From: Herbinix sp.
GTDB taxonomy: Bacteria > Bacillota > Clostridia > Lachnospirales > Lachnospiraceae
NCBI GenBank assembly: GCA_029240245.1
Contig: JARBTJ010000025.1
Coordinates: 1 to 58,841 of the forward strand
Reading direction: 5' to 3'
DNA length: 58,841 bases
The notes below the pieces were generated by a model. That model did not search any database, was not told the origin of the DNA, and saw nothing but the letters and a program-made list of their open reading frames with translations. This document shows, one piece after another, positions 8,679-17,957 of the stretch. Each line of letters starts with the position of its first letter. Position 1 is the stretch's first letter. The position numbers were made by a program, and so were the translations under genes.

Positions 8679-8745
8679 TTAACTTCCGCTCCGGAGAGTA
8701 TATATTGTGTGTGGAATTAATATAGAATATGAGTTTCGCGATTGA
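8679..8745. mobile_element. MITE-A copy 2 (right-hand fragment)
   Basis: Starting just after rimP, TTAACTTCCGCTCCGGAG, the arm with TGTGTGTGGAATTAATATAG, and GAGTTTCGCGATTG follow the same order as in the complete element at 31745-31892, with several substitutions. The left half is absent. Confidence 0.75.
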
Positions 8746-8764
8746 CTATTCGTTATTATAGATT

Positions 8765-8843
8765 GGAAGGAGGGCAACCTCCGGACAAGGCGTTTTTATT
8801 AATAAGTAAATTAATTTGATTACGAAGGAGGATTTATCCTTCG
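8765..8843 (+). promoter_or_regulatory. Two hairpins that hide GGAGG motifs before nusA
   Basis: GGAGG-GCAA-CCTCC (8769-8782) and CGAAGGA-GGATTTA-TCCTTCG (8823-8843) are perfect stems, each pairing a Shine-Dalgarno-like sequence with its complement. The second repeats GAAGGAGGAT, which recurs unpaired at 8872-8881 as the likely nusA ribosome site. A regulatory role is inference. Confidence 0.45.
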
Positions 8844-8893
8844 GAAAGATGAGTTTAAATTTATAATTATTGAAGGAGGATAAAATAAAAAAA

Positions 8894-9940
8894 ATGGATG
8901 CGAACAGGGAACTAATTGAGGCTTTAAACCAAATAGAGCGGGAAAAGGATATCAGTAAGGACATATTGCTGGAGGCACTTGAAAACTCTTTGGTAGCGGC
9001 ATGTAAGAATAATTTTGGCAGAGCGGATAATATTAAGGTTAATATTGACAGAATAACCGGTGAGGTTAATGTATATGCCCTGAAGGAAGTTGTGGAAACC
9101 GTTACGGATCCCGTTGTACAGGTCAGCCTTGCTCAAGCTAAAATAAAGGATGCCAGAAAAGATCTCGGTGACATTGTCAGCATAGAAGTTACGCCGAAAA
9201 ATTTTGGCCGTATTGCTGCACAAAAGGCGAAGCAGGTTGTTGTTCAGAAAATCCGTGAGGAAGAGAGAAAAGTATTATTTACCCAGTATAGTGCGAAGGA
9301 AAAGGATATTGTTACCGGTATCGTTCAAAGATACGTAGGAGGCAATGTCAGCATTAATTTAGGAAAAGTTGACGCAATACTGACCGAAAATGAGCAGGTA
9401 CGCGGTGAGATATTCCGACCCACCGACCGTATCAAGCTTTATGTGCTTGAAGTGAAGGACACGACGAAGGGACCTAGAATTACTGTTTCGAGATCTCATC
9501 CCGAATTGGTGAAGAGATTATTTGAAGCAGAAGTAACCGAAATACAGGATGGTACCGTGGAAATCAAGAGCATTTCGAGAGAAGCAGGCTCTAGAACAAA
9601 GATGGCAGTATGGAGCAACAATTCGGATGTTGATCCTGTTGGTGCCTGTGTAGGTTTAAACGGAGCCAGAGTGAATGCAATTGTCAGGGAACTGCGCGAT
9701 GAGAAGATTGATATCATCAACTGGAGCAATGATCCTGCTAAATTAATTGAAAATGCACTTAGTCCGGCGAAGGTTGTTTCGGTAACAGTAAATGATTACG
9801 AAAAGAGTGCGAGAGTAATCGTTCCTGATTACCAGCTATCTCTTGCAATCGGTAAAGAAGGTCAGAATGCAAGACTCGCAGCTAAGCTGACCGGATTTAA
9901 AATAGACATTAAGAGCGAGACACAAAGCGGTATTTATTAA
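8894..9940 (+). CDS. nusA: Transcription termination/antitermination factor NusA
   Basis: NusA binds RNA polymerase and modulates pausing, termination and antitermination. I chose the ATG at 8894 because the protein then starts MDANRELIEALNQIEREKDIS, as family members do; AAGGAGG at 8873-8879 is 14 bases upstream, longer than ideal. A TTG at 8870 overlaps that site and is rejected. The 348-residue product has the N-terminal polymerase-binding domain (1-125), an S1 domain (about 130-200) and two KH domains, including GACVGLNGARVNAIVREL and LAIGKEGQNARLAAKLTG. It ends after the KH domains, without the acidic repeats of enterobacterial NusA, as usual in Firmicutes. Confidence 0.96.
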   Translation: MDANRELIEALNQIEREKDISKDILLEALENSLVAACKNNFGRADNIKVNIDRITGEVNVYALKEVVETVTDPVVQVSLAQAKIKDARKDLGDIVSIEVTPKNFGRIAAQKAKQVVVQKIREEERKVLFTQYSAKEKDIVTGIVQRYVGGNVSINLGKVDAILTENEQVRGEIFRPTDRIKLYVLEVKDTTKGPRITVSRSHPELVKRLFEAEVTEIQDGTVEIKSISREAGSRTKMAVWSNNSDVDPVGACVGLNGARVNAIVRELRDEKIDIINWSNDPAKLIENALSPAKVVSVTVNDYEKSARVIVPDYQLSLAIGKEGQNARLAAKLTGFKIDIKSETQSGIY

Positions 9941-10029
9941 GAATTACCAGCTTCGCAAGTAATGATAATAAATATTTCAAAGAATGCTTCGCAGGTTTTT
10001 ATGAAATCTGCATAAAGGATGTGATAGAT

Positions 10030-10305
10030 ATGGCGAAGAAAATACCTTTCAGAATGTGTGCCGGATGTGGAGAAATGAAGAGTAAGAAGGAAATGATCCG
10101 CGTCTTAAAAACTCCGGAAGGCGAAATTGTCATTGATACGACCGGTAAGAAAAACGGCAGAGGGGCATATATCTGCTCCAATCTCGCATGTTTTCAAAAG
10201 GCCGTCAAGACAAAAGGGCTGGAACGATCGCTGAAGGTGAGCATTCCCAGAGAATTGGTAGAATCGTTGGAGAAGGAGTTGATTTTGCTTGAATCCGGAA
10301 ATTAA
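10030..10305 (+). CDS. rnpM: RNase P modulator RnpM (YlxR)
   Basis: This small RNA-binding protein, formerly YlxR, is reported to bind RNase P RNA and modulate its activity. The 91-residue protein carries the family marks RMCAGCGEMKSKKEMIRV near the start and GRGAYICSNLACF in the middle. The ATG at 10030 has AAAGGATGTG upstream; the GTG at 10021 lies within that site. It follows nusA and overlaps the downstream L7Ae-like gene by 17 bp, an order conserved across Firmicutes. Confidence 0.93.
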   Translation: MAKKIPFRMCAGCGEMKSKKEMIRVLKTPEGEIVIDTTGKKNGRGAYICSNLACFQKAVKTKGLERSLKVSIPRELVESLEKELILLESGN

Positions 10306-10606
10306 AAAAGTATTAAATTTATTAGGAATTGCAACAAAATCACGAAATTTAGTAAGTGGTGAATTCTCCACGGAGAAGGCGGTGAAGGAACATAAAGCAG
10401 CCTTAGTGATTGTAGCGGAGGACGCATCGGATAATACAAAGAAAATGTTTACCAATATGTGTACTTACTATAAAGTGCCGATTTTCTTTTTTGGTGATAA
10501 AAACGACCTTGGTCATGCAATGGGCAAAGAGTACCGAGCTTCTTTGGCAGTGCTGGATAAAGGATTGGCAGATGCAATTGAAAAAGAACTGAAACTGATC
10601 ATGTAA
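10289..10606 (+). CDS. L7Ae-family RNA-binding protein (YlxQ-like)
   Basis: A 105-residue protein of the ribosomal L7Ae/L30e/YlxQ family, which recognises kink-turn RNA. It starts with TTG at 10289, preceded by AAGGAG, and overlaps the end of rnpM by 17 bp. Typical features are VLNLLGIATKSRNLVSGE, ALVIVAEDASDNTKKMF and a glycine-rich HAMGKEYRASLAVLD segment. Its position between rnpM and infB is conserved. The exact role is not settled; proteins of this group can bind ribosomal or RNase P-related RNA. Confidence 0.9.
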   Translation: MNPEIKKVLNLLGIATKSRNLVSGEFSTEKAVKEHKAALVIVAEDASDNTKKMFTNMCTYYKVPIFFFGDKNDLGHAMGKEYRASLAVLDKGLADAIEKELKLIM

Positions 10607-10625
10607 TTTAACGGAGGTAGTAAGT

Positions 10626-13600
10626 ATGGCGAAAATGAAAATATTTGAGTTTAAAAATTTAATAAATGAACAGACGAAGAGCAAAATTGAGAGCAAAGAA
10701 ATTCTTGATTATCTCGAGAAGAATACTGGTGTGAAAAAGACGCACAGCAGTAACTTAGAGGATAATGAAGTTCAGTTACTGAAATCCCGTTTTATACCGC
10801 AGGCAAGCAAACAGGCTCAACCGGTGACTTCACAGAAACCTGCTCAAAATAGTACACATGCGTCCGGAACCTCCCAGACAGCTCAAAGACCGGTAACTCA
10901 GGGTGGCGGTCAAAAGCCTCAGGGTGGACAGGGAAACATGGCAGCATTAAAAACTGATGCAGCAAGGCAGACAGGGCATAACCCGGCAAATCCGACAGAC
11001 GCAGTACAAAGACCGATCGGATATCAGGGAACCCAGGGCGGTTACCATACCGGAAAGCCGGATGCAGCAGTAAGGCAAGCAAGCCAAAATGCAACAAGAC
11101 AGACAGATGCAGGTCAAAGACCGGAGGGTCAGAGACCGGTAGGATACCAGGGAACCCAAGGTGGTTATCATACAGGAAGGCCGGATGCAGCAGCAAGAGC
11201 AGCTGCTCACAATACGGCACGTCCGGCAGATGCCAGCCATAAACCAGAAGCTCAGAGAACGACAGGATATCAAGGAACGCAAAGTAGCTACCACACCGCA
11301 CAAAAGCCTCAGACAGAGGAAACAGGACGCGGACCGGCAGGTCAAAAACCGGAAATGGCACAAAGACCGGCAGGACAGAGTGGAATACAACAGCAAGTAT
11401 CAGCACAAAATATTCAGAGTAATCAAAGCGGACAAAGACAGGAAGGACATCAGAACCAAATGCAGCAGAGAACAACAGGGCAGGGCAGCCAAAGTTATCA
11501 GGGCGCTCAAAGACCGGAAAACGGTTATAAGCAGGAAGGCCAAAGGCCGGATTCCAATCAAAGAACACAAGGACAAAGCGGTACGCGTCAGGGCACACAA
11601 GGACAGGGTTATCAGGGTCAAAGACCTGATTCCGGCAGATCGGATGGTGGACAAAGACAGGGCTATGATTCTAACCAGCGGTCGGGACAGGGAAATCGCC
11701 AGGGTACTTCAGGACAGGGATATCAAAGAAGCGAAGGGGACCAGAACCGAACCGGCGGAAATGATCAGGGTTATCAAAGATCATCAAACCAAGGCAATTA
11801 TCGTCAGAATAATCAAGGTGGGCCAAATCAAAACAGACAAGGCGGATATCAGGGCAATAATCCGAGACCACAGGACGGCGGATACCAGGGCAATAATCCG
11901 AGACCACAGGACGGCGGATATCAAGGCAATAATCCGAGACCACAGGGCAGCGGATATCAAGGCAATAATCCGAGACCACAGGGCAGCGGATATCAGGGCA
12001 ATAATCCGAGACCACAGGGCAGCGGGCAGCGGATATCAGGGCAATAATCCGAGGCCACAGGGCAGTGGATATCAAGGCAATAATCCACGTCCACAGGGCA
12101 GTGGATATGGCCAAGGAGGGAACCGACCGGCTGGACAGGGAAATAATAATTTCTCCAGACCGGGATACGGCGGAGGCCAAAGACCTGGTGGTGGTTTTAG
12201 TCCGAGAAATAATGATGAATTCAAGAAGGATGAGGATGATAAGCCGAGCTACAATAGAGGTCAGGGTGCTAAGAAAGGCACCGGCGGTCAAAGAAGTGGA
12301 AGTGAACGTAAGAACTTTGATCAGCAGATATTAGATCAAAAAGTTGCTGAAAAGAATGACTTTAGTAATAAGAGAAACAGAGACCGAATTAACAAAGAAA
12401 AGAGCTATAAAGATAAAAACCTAATCGAGCGTGATGATTCTGATACCAATATCATTAAAAAAATATTGCCGAAAAAAGGACAGTTTATTCAGCCTAAGCC
12501 CATTGCACCTCCAAAAGAGGATGAAATCAAGGTAATTTCTATTCCCGACATATTAACCATCAAAGAGCTCGCAGATAAGATGAAGATGCCTTCCTCAGCG
12601 TTGGTTAAGAAGTTATTTCTGGCAGGTAAAATGGTATCCATTAATCAGGAAATCAGCTATGAAGAAGCAGAAGAAATAGCACTTGGATATGAAATAATCA
12701 CGGAAAAAGAAGTTAAGGTAAATGAAGTAGAGGAATTATTAAAAGAGGCAGAGGAAGATCAGGAGACTCAAGAAAAACGTCCTCCGGTTGTCTGCGTTAT
12801 GGGTCATGTTGACCACGGTAAGACCTCATTACTGGATGCCATCAGAGAAACCAGTGTTACTTCAAGAGAAGCTGGCGGTATTACTCAGCATATTGGTGCA
12901 TATGTAGTTGAAATCAATGGCGAAAAAATTACCTTCCTGGATACGCCGGGACATGAAGCATTTACCTCTATGCGTATGAGAGGTGCTAAATCCACGGATA
13001 TCGCTATCCTAGTTGTTGCGGCAGATGACGGTGTAATGCCTCAGACGATAGAAGCAATCAGCCATGCTAAGGCTGCCGGTGTACAGATTATCGTTGCAAT
13101 CAATAAAATAGATAAACCGAGTGCTAATGTGGAAAGAGTAAAGCAGGAGCTTACAGAATATGAATTAGTTGCAGAGGATTGGGGCGGTGATACTATATTT
13201 GTACCTGTTTCAGCCCATACTAAGGAAGGTATTGATCGTCTTCTGGAAATGATTCTGTTAACCGCAGAAATTACAGAATTAAAAGCAAATCCGAATCGTA
13301 ATGCCAGAGGTATCGTTATCGAAGCCGAGCTTGATAAGGGCAGAGGACCGGTAGCAACCATTTTGGTACAAAAGGGTACCTTAAATGTCGGTGATAATAT
13401 TGTAGTTGGAGCATCCTTCGGTAAGGTCCGTGCGATGATGGATGACAAGGGAAGAAGAGTAAAGGAAGCTACACCTTCTACACCTGTAGAAATTCTTGGT
13501 CTGAACGAAGTTCCCGATGCAGGTGAGACCTTCCTCGTTACCGATAATGAAAAAGAAGCAAGAACCATTGCTGAGGCATATATTTCCCAAGGTAAAGAAA

Positions 13601-14277
13601 GACTTCTTGCAGATACCAAGGCAAAATTATCCTTAGATGGCTTGTTCTCTCAGATTCAGGCTGGTAACATTAAAGAATTGAACCTGATTATTAAGGCTGA
13701 CGTTCAGGGTTCCGTGGAAGCGATGAAGCAAAGTTTATTAAAACTGAGCAATGAAGAGGTTGCAGTCCGTATTATTCATGGTGGTGTAGGTGCAATTAAT
13801 GAATCTGATGTTAAGCTTGCAAGTACATCGAATGCAATTATTATAGGCTTCAATGTAAAACCTGATAATGCTGCAAAAGAAACTGCTGACCGTGAAGAAG
13901 TAGATATGAAGTTTTACCGCGTAATCTATAATGCGATCAATGATATTGAAGCCGCAATGAAGGGCTTACTCGATCCTGTCTTTGAGGAAAGAATTATCGG
14001 TCATGCTGATATTCGCCAGACCTTTAAGGCTTCCGGAATAGGTACGATTGCAGGATCCTATGTACTGGACGGTAAAATTATAAGAGGCAGCAAAGCCAGA
14101 ATTTATAGGGATAATTCTCTTGCATATGATGGTATCTTATCTTCCTTAAAGAGATTCCAGGATGATGTGAAGGAAGTTGCAGCCGGATATGAATGCGGTT
14201 TGGTATTTGATAAATATAATGATGTCAGAGAAGGCGACAAGGTAGAGCTTTATGTTATGGTAGAAGTACCACGCTAG
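10626..14277 (+). CDS. infB: Translation initiation factor IF-2, frame-shifted in its repeat domain
   Basis: IF-2 is the GTPase that places initiator tRNA on the ribosome. The ATG at 10626 follows GGAGG, and the first 50 residues ([20 protein letters not shown]) are the normal IF2 N-domain. A huge Gln/Gly/Arg/Pro-rich region follows, with about 45-residue repeats around [12 protein letters not shown], then 12-residue repeats [12 protein letters not shown]. The second half has a second IF2_N helix ([15 protein letters not shown]), the G domain ([21 protein letters not shown]) and domains II-IV ending MVEVPR. The frame that begins at 10626 stops at 12047; the rest continues one frame over because GGGCAGC is tandemly duplicated near 12018-12031. 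Removing those 7 bases gives about 1,214 codons. No Met occurs in the second frame until just before the G domain, so this looks like a sequence error or a recent mutation. Confidence 0.93.
11841..12099 (+). repeat. 36-bp tandem repeats inside infB
   Basis: Seven units of 36 bp encode [12 protein letters not shown] or [12 protein letters not shown]. Units 1-5 run from 11841 to 12020 without gaps; then 7 extra bases (AGCGGGC, 12021-12027) precede units 6 and 7. The extra bases cause the frameshift. Confidence 0.9.
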
Positions 14278-14329
14278 GAATGATTTTTGTAAGCTTCGGT
14301 ACCAGGAAAGAAAGGTTATTGGTGATTGT

Positions 14330-14839
14330 ATGAGAAAAAACAGTATAAAAAACACCAGAATTAACGGTGAAGTACAAAAGGTGCTGAGCAGTTTAATCAG
14401 CCGGGAGATTAAGGATCCAAGGATAAATCCCATGACCTCTGTGGTTTCGGTTGAGGTATCACCGGATTTAAAGACAGCAAAGGTGTATATCAGTGTATTA
14501 GGAGACGATGCATCCAAAGAATCTACCAGAATCGGATTAAAAAGCGCAGCCTCCTACATGCGAGGCCAATTGGCAAAAACTCTTAATTTACGTAATACAC
14601 CGGAGCTTACGTTTTACATTGATAATTCCATCGAGTATGGAGTTAATATGTCAAAATTGATCGATGAAGTGAATAGAAACAATAAGCAAAGTGACGACGG
14701 TGAAGAATATGAAGAAGATGCTTATGAAGAAGACGATTCCGATGATGATGACGATAACGAATACGATGCGAATGAATATGATGAGGATGTCGATACGGAA
14801 GAAAATAGTGATCAGTTAAACAAAGAAGAGGAAGAATAG
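14330..14839 (+). CDS. rbfA: Ribosome-binding factor A with acidic tail
   Basis: RbfA binds the 30S subunit during late maturation of 16S rRNA. The 169-residue protein has the KH-like core in residues 1-115, with NTRINGEVQKVLSSLISREIKDPRI, VSVEVSPDLKTAKVYISVLG and LRNTPELTFYIDNSIEYG. The last 50 residues are almost all Asp, Glu and Asn, a longer acidic extension than most family members have. It follows infB, and the next gene begins 4 bases after its stop. Confidence 0.95.
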   Translation: MRKNSIKNTRINGEVQKVLSSLISREIKDPRINPMTSVVSVEVSPDLKTAKVYISVLGDDASKESTRIGLKSAASYMRGQLAKTLNLRNTPELTFYIDNSIEYGVNMSKLIDEVNRNNKQSDDGEEYEEDAYEEDDSDDDDDNEYDANEYDEDVDTEENSDQLNKEEEE

Positions 14840-14843
14840 GGTT

Positions 14844-15812
14844 ATGGATAAGATTTATTCAGAATTAATCCAGGCAAAGAAAATAGTAATTGCAGGTCAT
14901 ATCCGACCGGATGGTGATTGTGTCGGATCTTGTACAGCTCTTTACCAGTATCTTAAACTATATAAGGATGAGATGGGAATTCAACAGATTGACGTTTATC
15001 TGGAGCCGTTTGGAAGTGAATTAATGATTTTGGGCGGAACGGATGAAATTATACATTCCTATGATTCTGATGAAGTTTATGATTTGTTTATTTCATTGGA
15101 CAGCGGCAGCATAGACCGGCTTGGTAATGCAATTAAATATTTTAATTCTGCTAAAAAAAGAATCAATATTGACCACCACATCAGTAACAATCGTTTTGCG
15201 GATGTGAACCATGTGGTGGCCGATGCTTCCTCCACCTGTGAAGTATTATTTGATATCATGGATGAGAATAAAATCACGAAGGAGATTGCAGCATCCCTGT
15301 ATGTTGGTATCATACATGATACCGGTGTTTTTAAGCATTCAAACACCTCGGAACACACTATGATGATAGCAGGAAAATTAATCAGCAAGGGAATTGATTT
15401 TTCAAGGTTGATTGATGAATCCTTTTACTCGAAAACATATGTACAGAATCAAATCCTAGGTAGATGCCTGATGGAAAGTATTCTGGTACTGGACGGCAAG
15501 GTGGTTATAGCTTCCATCGACAGAAGGATGCTGGATTTTTATCAGGCTGCACCTTCGGATACAGATGGTATTATCGATCAACTCCGAGTAACCAAGGGAG
15601 TTGAAGTTGCCGTATTTATATATGAAACAAAATCACATGAGTATAAGGTAAGTCTACGATCCAATGGAGAGATAAATGTCAGCAAAATTGCCGTATTCTT
15701 TGGCGGTGGTGGACATATAAAGGCAGCCGGATATACCATGATTGGAACACTCCATGATGTAATTAATAATCTGTTGACCCATATCGATGCCCAGCTGATT
15801 AAACAGGCATAA
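14844..15812 (+). CDS. nrnA: DHH phosphoesterase, NrnA-like oligoribonuclease/pAp phosphatase
   Basis: NrnA-type proteins degrade very short RNAs and dephosphorylate 3'-phosphoadenosine 5'-phosphate. The 322-residue product has the DHH metal motifs HIRPDGDCVGSC (about 19-30), a variant of the usual HxxPDGDxxGS, SLDSGS, and NIDHHISNN, followed by the helix SSTCEVLFDIM. The C-terminal DHHA1 domain ends with the glycine-rich GGGGHIKAAGYTM. Position between rbfA and truB is typical for Firmicutes. The cytoplasmic activity is inferred from family. Confidence 0.93.
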   Translation: MDKIYSELIQAKKIVIAGHIRPDGDCVGSCTALYQYLKLYKDEMGIQQIDVYLEPFGSELMILGGTDEIIHSYDSDEVYDLFISLDSGSIDRLGNAIKYFNSAKKRINIDHHISNNRFADVNHVVADASSTCEVLFDIMDENKITKEIAASLYVGIIHDTGVFKHSNTSEHTMMIAGKLISKGIDFSRLIDESFYSKTYVQNQILGRCLMESILVLDGKVVIASIDRRMLDFYQAAPSDTDGIIDQLRVTKGVEVAVFIYETKSHEYKVSLRSNGEINVSKIAVFFGGGGHIKAAGYTMIGTLHDVINNLLTHIDAQLIKQA

Positions 15813-15893
15813 TAGCAGGTTTTGCGCAGGTATCGAAACCGGGTACCCAAGTTGTGGCATAGGTACTGGAAGCAGTAAGGAGAGCATAAGAAT

Positions 15894-16805
15894 TTGTACA
15901 ACGGTATTATTAATGTATATAAAGAAAAAGGTTATACCTCTCATGATGTAGTTGCAAAAATGAGAGGTATCCTTAAAATGAAGAAAATTGGGCACACAGG
16001 GACTTTAGATCCCGATGCAGTCGGTGTTCTTCCGGTCTGTCTCGGCAAAGGAACCAAGTTAGTTGACCTTATTACAGATAAGGATAAAACCTATGAAGCG
16101 GTAATGAAGCTGGGAGTGACAACGGATACCCAGGATCTAACCGGAAAGGTATTAAGTACGGCAGAAGTAACGGTGGATTACGATGAAATCGTAACTGCTG
16201 TTAAAAACTATATCGGTATTTATGATCAGCTGCCTCCCATGTTTTCGGCTATTAAAATAGATGGGAAAAAGCTATATGAGTTAGCCAGACAGGGCAAAGA
16301 GATTGAACGAAGTACCCGCAGTGTTACCATTCATAATATTCAAATTATCGGATATGAGGAAACAAGCAATGAGGTCACGTTGCTGGTTGACTGTGGAAAA
16401 GGTACTTATATTCGTACTTTGATTCATGACATCGGTAATGAGCTAGGCTGTGGTGCTTCTATGAAATCGCTCATACGAAGAGCAGTGGGTGGCTTTCGAA
16501 GTGAAGAGGCATTCACGCTTGCTAAAATTGAAGAATTGGTACGCACAAATCAGATAGAAGCTTATATTCTACCGGTAGACAGTATGTTTAACGGCTATTC
16601 AAGGCTCGTGGTAGACAGAGATTATCATAAACTGATCTACAATGGGAATAACTTTAGTAGGGAGCATCTGGCGAAGACATTAAAGGAATCTGCCACTACT
16701 AGTGGTGAATGGTTCCGCGTTTATGATTCCGATGATATTTTTATCGGCATCTATCGGTACGATATCAATGAAAATTGCTTTCGGCCGGTGAAGATGTTCT
16801 TATGA
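15894..16805 (+). CDS. truB: tRNA pseudouridine-55 synthase TruB
   Basis: TruB makes pseudouridine 55 in the T-loop of tRNAs. It starts with TTG at 15894, after TAAGGAGA 11 bases upstream. The 303-residue protein begins NGIINVYKEKGYTSHDVVAKMR and carries the catalytic block KIGHTGTLDPDAVGVLPVCLGKGTKL, where the Asp of TLDP is the nucleophile. YEAVMKLGVTTDTQDLTG, the LPPMFSAIKIDGKKLYELAR segment and the GTYIRTLIHDIG motif are also typical. The C-terminus is somewhat extended, as in Clostridia. It is followed 22 bp later by ribF. Confidence 0.96.
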   Translation: MYNGIINVYKEKGYTSHDVVAKMRGILKMKKIGHTGTLDPDAVGVLPVCLGKGTKLVDLITDKDKTYEAVMKLGVTTDTQDLTGKVLSTAEVTVDYDEIVTAVKNYIGIYDQLPPMFSAIKIDGKKLYELARQGKEIERSTRSVTIHNIQIIGYEETSNEVTLLVDCGKGTYIRTLIHDIGNELGCGASMKSLIRRAVGGFRSEEAFTLAKIEELVRTNQIEAYILPVDSMFNGYSRLVVDRDYHKLIYNGNNFSREHLAKTLKESATTSGEWFRVYDSDDIFIGIYRYDINENCFRPVKMFL

Positions 16806-16827
16806 GATAGCAGATCGGGAGGATTCA

Positions 16828-17751
16828 ATGAAATATATTGCAGGAAACACTAATTTTAAATTGAAAAACAGTGCTGTTACCCTGGGTAAATTTGATGGAC
16901 TTCATCTGGGACATCAGCTTTTATTAGATCAGGTAAAATCCTTTAAAAATCAGGGTTATACCACCGTTATGTTCAGCTTTTTATATCATCCCGGCAATTT
17001 ATTCTCAGATAAGGAATTCGAACTTATCTATACGGAAGAAGAGAAGTATGCAAAAGTGAAAAAGAGCGGACTAGATGTATTAATTTCCTATCCGTTCACA
17101 CAGGAAACCAGGAGTATTGAGCCTGAGGACTTTATTAAAACAGTACTGATTGATAAATTGGATGCTAAGGTTATCGTCGTGGGCAGTGATTTTCGCTTTG
17201 GTTACCAAAGAAGAGGTGATGTAAAACTTTTGCAGAAGTATGAAAAGGTGTACGGTTACAAGGTGATAGCTTGTGATAAGAGAAAAGACAGTGAGAGTAT
17301 CATCAGTAGCTCTGCCATACGGAGCGAACTGAAGGAAGGCAATCTGGAGGCAGCAAATGCCATGCTAGGGCAGCCTTACTCCATTACCGGTGAAGTGATG
17401 CACGGTAGAAGAATTGGACGGACTCTCGGTATGCCTACTACCAATATCCTTCCTCCACCGAATAAGCTTCTGCCTCCCTGCGGAGTATATGCTTCCAAAA
17501 CCCTGGTGGATGGTATTTATTATCCGGGTGTCACCAACATTGGCTATAAACCTACCGTTGGTGAAGGTGAAAAGAAAGGTGTTGAGACGTTTCTCTTTGA
17601 TTTTGATCAGGATTTGTATGGTCGAAGCATAGAGGTTATACTGTTTCATTATATCCGTCCGGAGGTTAAATTTAATTCTCTGGAGGAGTTACGCCTACAA
17701 ATGCTTAAGGACATTGAGGATGCAAAAAGCCATCTGGAGAAGATGAGATGA
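16828..17751 (+). CDS. ribF: Bifunctional riboflavin kinase / FAD synthetase
   Basis: RibF phosphorylates riboflavin to FMN and adenylates FMN to FAD. The 307-residue protein has the nucleotidyl transferase domain first, with TLGKFDGLHLGHQLLLDQV (the HxGH motif), then VGSDFRFGYQRRGDV and the ISSSAIR motif. The kinase domain follows from about 185, with GRTLGMPTTNI, GVYAS and PTVGEG. The ATG follows GGGAGG. It closes the long rimP operon; a clean terminator lies 26 bases downstream. Confidence 0.96.
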   Translation: MKYIAGNTNFKLKNSAVTLGKFDGLHLGHQLLLDQVKSFKNQGYTTVMFSFLYHPGNLFSDKEFELIYTEEEKYAKVKKSGLDVLISYPFTQETRSIEPEDFIKTVLIDKLDAKVIVVGSDFRFGYQRRGDVKLLQKYEKVYGYKVIACDKRKDSESIISSSAIRSELKEGNLEAANAMLGQPYSITGEVMHGRRIGRTLGMPTTNILPPPNKLLPPCGVYASKTLVDGIYYPGVTNIGYKPTVGEGEKKGVETFLFDFDQDLYGRSIEVILFHYIRPEVKFNSLEELRLQMLKDIEDAKSHLEKMR

Positions 17752-17777
17752 TGGATCAATCATAGCCAATAGAAAGC

Positions 17778-17812
17778 TCAGCCCCTGCCTAATCGGTAAG
17801 GGCTGATTTTAT
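17778..17812 (+). terminator. Terminator of the rimP-ribF operon
   Basis: TCAGCCC (17778-17784) pairs with GGGCTGA (17800-17806), extended inside by TGCC/GGTA, and is followed by TTTTATT. Confidence 0.85.
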
Positions 17813-17839
17813 TATGATGAAAAGGTAACATAAAAAGCT

Positions 17840-17867
17840 TTGAAAAAAATACCATACATAGTATAAT
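17840..17867 (+). promoter_or_regulatory. Promoter of an ABC exporter pair
   Basis: TTGAAA (17840-17845), 16 bases, then TATAAT (17862-17867). The ATG is about 90 bases downstream. Confidence 0.7.
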
Positions 17868-17957
17868 AAGTAATACTGATGTTTCTGTATACTTTAAAAT
17901 GGATGTAGTCGGTAATTGTTTCAGGTGAAGAATGATAAAGAAAAATAGGGGGAATAG

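Noticed and set aside
8870..8893. TTG start for nusA at 8870
   Set aside because: It overlaps AAGGAGG, and the extra eight residues are not part of the family N-terminus.
11161..12020. Arg/Lys/Ile-rich translation of the second infB frame before the frameshift
   Set aside because: It has no ribosome site, and its composition is that of an out-of-frame reading of the repeats; the true protein before 12020 is in the first frame.
11841..12099. CRISPR-like regular repeats
   Set aside because: They are contiguous 36-bp coding repeats with no spacers and no cas genes nearby.
10792..12291. Long minus-strand frames opposite infB
   Set aside because: They are shadows of the repeat-rich infB sequence; repetitive coding DNA keeps other frames open.
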